Shown in pieces: positions 17,912 to 19,000 of a stretch of DNA of 19,000 bases. The first letter of the stretch is position 1. Each line of letters opens with the position of its first letter. Position numbers and translations under genes: made by a program. The DNA comes from Owenia fusiformis. Taxonomy: Eukaryota; Annelida; Polychaeta; Sabellida; Oweniidae. The DNA lies in the NCBI GenBank assembly GCA_903813345.2, contig CAIIXF020000370.1:1-19000 (forward strand). The letters are read 5' to 3'. The notes under the pieces were generated by a model. That model was not told where the DNA came from. It did not search any database and saw only the letters and a list, made by a program, of their open reading frames with translations.

Positions 17912-18002
17912 GAAAAAAAAGCGTCACGGTTTTTTCGAAAAAGCGTCACGGATTTTGAAAAAAACCGTGACGCTATTTTCCAAAAACCGTGACGCTTTTT
18001 CT
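17912..18002. repeat. strong hairpin of direct and inverted GCGTCACGG units
   Basis: GCGTCACGG occurs at 17921-17929 and 17943-17951, and its inverse CCGTGACGC at 17965-17973 and 17987-17995. Units are spaced 22 bases within each arm, and A/T tracts of 4-8 bases separate them. The two arms pair over about 40 bases with few mismatches around a 13-base loop (17952-17964). The frame that reads through it (from 17910) is an artefact of the repeat. Confidence 0.85.
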
Positions 18003-18028
18003 AAACTACCCGATCTGAATTTTCGTAA

Positions 18029-18262
18029 TAGCGTTCGGTATTTCATGACCCAATCCAGTACGTACGGTATACTCATCTCCGTATACCCGACGCTTTTACC
18101 GATCGGTGCATTTTTACCGGACGCTTTTACCGATCGGTGAAATTCCCCCGTACGCTCTTACCGTTCCTTGCCGTGAATTCCGGACGGTATACCGACGCGA
18201 CATCTTTTAATGATGGCATGCATTAATACCGTTCGGTGTATTTTTAACGGACGCTTTTAGTA
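18029..18262. repeat. degenerate ACCGATCGGT-containing repeats, 31-bp unit
   Basis: GACGCTTTTACCGATCGGTG occurs at 18089-18108 and 18120-18139 (period 31). A longer block, TACCG(A/T)TCGGTG(C/T)ATTTTTA(C/A)CGGACGCTTTTA, occurs at 18097 and again at about 18226. ACCGATCGGT is itself a 10-bp palindrome. Shorter relatives (CGTACGGTAT, GGACGGTATACC, ACCGTTC) fill the gaps, suggesting a decaying satellite-like array. Confidence 0.7.
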
Positions 18263-18574
18263 TCGCTTGTTTAGATAGACTTCGTGTAATCTGAACCGAA
18301 CGACCGTGTATGTATTGGGTTCCACTACCCAATCGTGCAATGTGTCTCTTAGATACATTATGATTTCATTTCAAATTATGAAACTGATTTATACCGATCA
18401 AAGTCTTGAAGACCCCTTGTACTCGCATAAAGAAATGTTTACTTATTGCACTGCACTGTGCTGCCATCTTTCAATGAGTGACATTTGAATTATTATTCTA
18501 TACCTGTATACCTTTCATATTGAGGATATCCCTGTGGAATGATGTTCCAGTCTTTAATAATATTTTGTTTTATT
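18263..18574. other. non-coding, no recognised feature
   Basis: A 60-codon frame at 18306-18488 shows no domain or splice support. Nothing else was recognised. Confidence 0.5.
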
Positions 18575-18597
18575 CAGGCCCGTAGCCCCCCTGGCCA
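18575..18597. mobile_element. hAT-like terminus motif (one end only)
   Basis: CAGGCCCGTAGCCCCCCTGG has the form of the CAGG(C/G)(C/G)CGTAGCC termini of hAT-like elements common in invertebrate genomes. A partner terminus is not visible before the window ends, so the element's extent and direction are unknown. Confidence 0.4.
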
Positions 18598-18802
18598 AAA
18601 GTTCTTTCAAAATCATGCAGTTTTTCACCATTTTGAGCACTTCTCAGGTGAATGATGCGTTTGTTGGTGTGATCTCGACTCGTGTGGTGGTTATTGTTCC
18701 AGTAGTGTAGACATATCGTTGAGGGATTTCACTTTATTGTTTTTCAGAGTTGTTTGGTTTCGAGTTGATATAATTATATTAGGTTCGGTGGCTTTCCTTT
18801 AC

Positions 18803-19000
18803 CTGAGATGTTAATTTATTGCTTGGGGCTGTTTCCGTATTGCGTTTTTTATTTTGTAATGTTTTCTTAATATTTCGTGTTTTGTGAAATAAGTGTTGGT
18901 TTCGAGGAAAATTGTTCCATTCGGTCGGTGTTGGGGTTGTTTGGTTGTATAGTATATTGTCTCGGCTTCGTGAATTGGTAAGTGTTCTAGTGGGGAATCT
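18803..19000 (-). CDS. possible minus-strand exon entering from the window edge
   Basis: The minus strand is open from the window end to TAA at 18779-18781 (73 codons, no ATG needed inside). Within that frame stands a near-ideal splice donor, CAG|GTAAAG, with the GT at 18802-18801, so an exon could end at 18803. The peptide is Asn/Thr/Arg/Lys-rich (RFPTRTLTNSRSRDNILYNQ...) and not recognised. The strand is strongly A+C-rich over more than 300 bases, which would also fit a retroelement ORF1 or 5' region. Partial at the window edge. Confidence 0.3.

Noticed and set aside
17910-18140. 76-codon open frame starting at the hairpin
   Set aside because: The frame is generated by the GCGTCACGG and ACCGATCGGT repeats; the Lys/Phe-rich peptide only mirrors A/T tracts.
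1-19000. CRISPR arrays, bacterial operons or phage genes
   Set aside because: No regularly spaced identical repeats with unique spacers and no prokaryotic gene layout; spliced exons and LINE, mariner and hAT elements show a eukaryotic genome.

Overview
The window is eukaryotic, AT-rich and almost certainly from an invertebrate animal. Genes are split into short exons with GT..AG introns. Most of the DNA is interspersed repeats: a LINE, mariner-like elements, MITEs and a hAT-like element. A GPI-type ecto-5'-nucleotidase, a small secreted domain protein and degenerate 'aaggtcaa' tandem repeats together suggest a marine lophotrochozoan such as a mollusc. That placement is inference. There is no bacterial-style operon, CRISPR array or confident RNA gene.

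Layout. (1) 165-1334: the last three coding exons and poly(A) signal of an ecto-5'-nucleotidase (CD73-like) gene on the + strand; the rest lies upstream of the window. (2) 1335-4010: intergenic, with a possible pol III B-box relic near 2067, a TCTG-rich patch and a degenerate ~122-bp tandem repeat (2290-2645). (3) 4014-4596, 8646-9441 and 9706-10286: three copies of one non-coding MITE family, the third inverted. They share the terminal repeat CTATCACACCAAACTAG and a perfect 24-bp internal palindrome. Copy 2 is longer and contains an internal element end. (4) 6040-8063: a nested insertion. A 5'-truncated LINE with a 14-bp target-site duplication is itself split by an internally deleted mariner element with 27-bp terminal repeats and a TA duplication. 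(5) 10483-10794: a decayed fragment of a second mariner-type transposase on the - strand. (6) 10831-12727, possibly continuing to about 14.2 kb: a + strand gene for a small secreted protein, with a TATA box, a signal-peptide exon, a 1.44-kb intron holding a hAT-like MITE, and a domain exon with two cysteines. (7) 14.3-17.5 kb: non-coding, with a mariner-like terminus at 15406 and a ~1.6-kb element with ~200-bp inverted repeats (15948-17544). (8) 17.9-18.3 kb: a strong hairpin of GCGTCACGG units followed by degenerate ACCGATCGGT repeats. (9) From 18575: a hAT-like terminus motif, then a strand-skewed stretch with an open minus-strand frame running off the window edge.

The two host genes show no functional link. 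The most unusual content is the repeat architecture: the composite MITE, the frame-preserving LINE/mariner nest, and the palindromic cluster near 18 kb.
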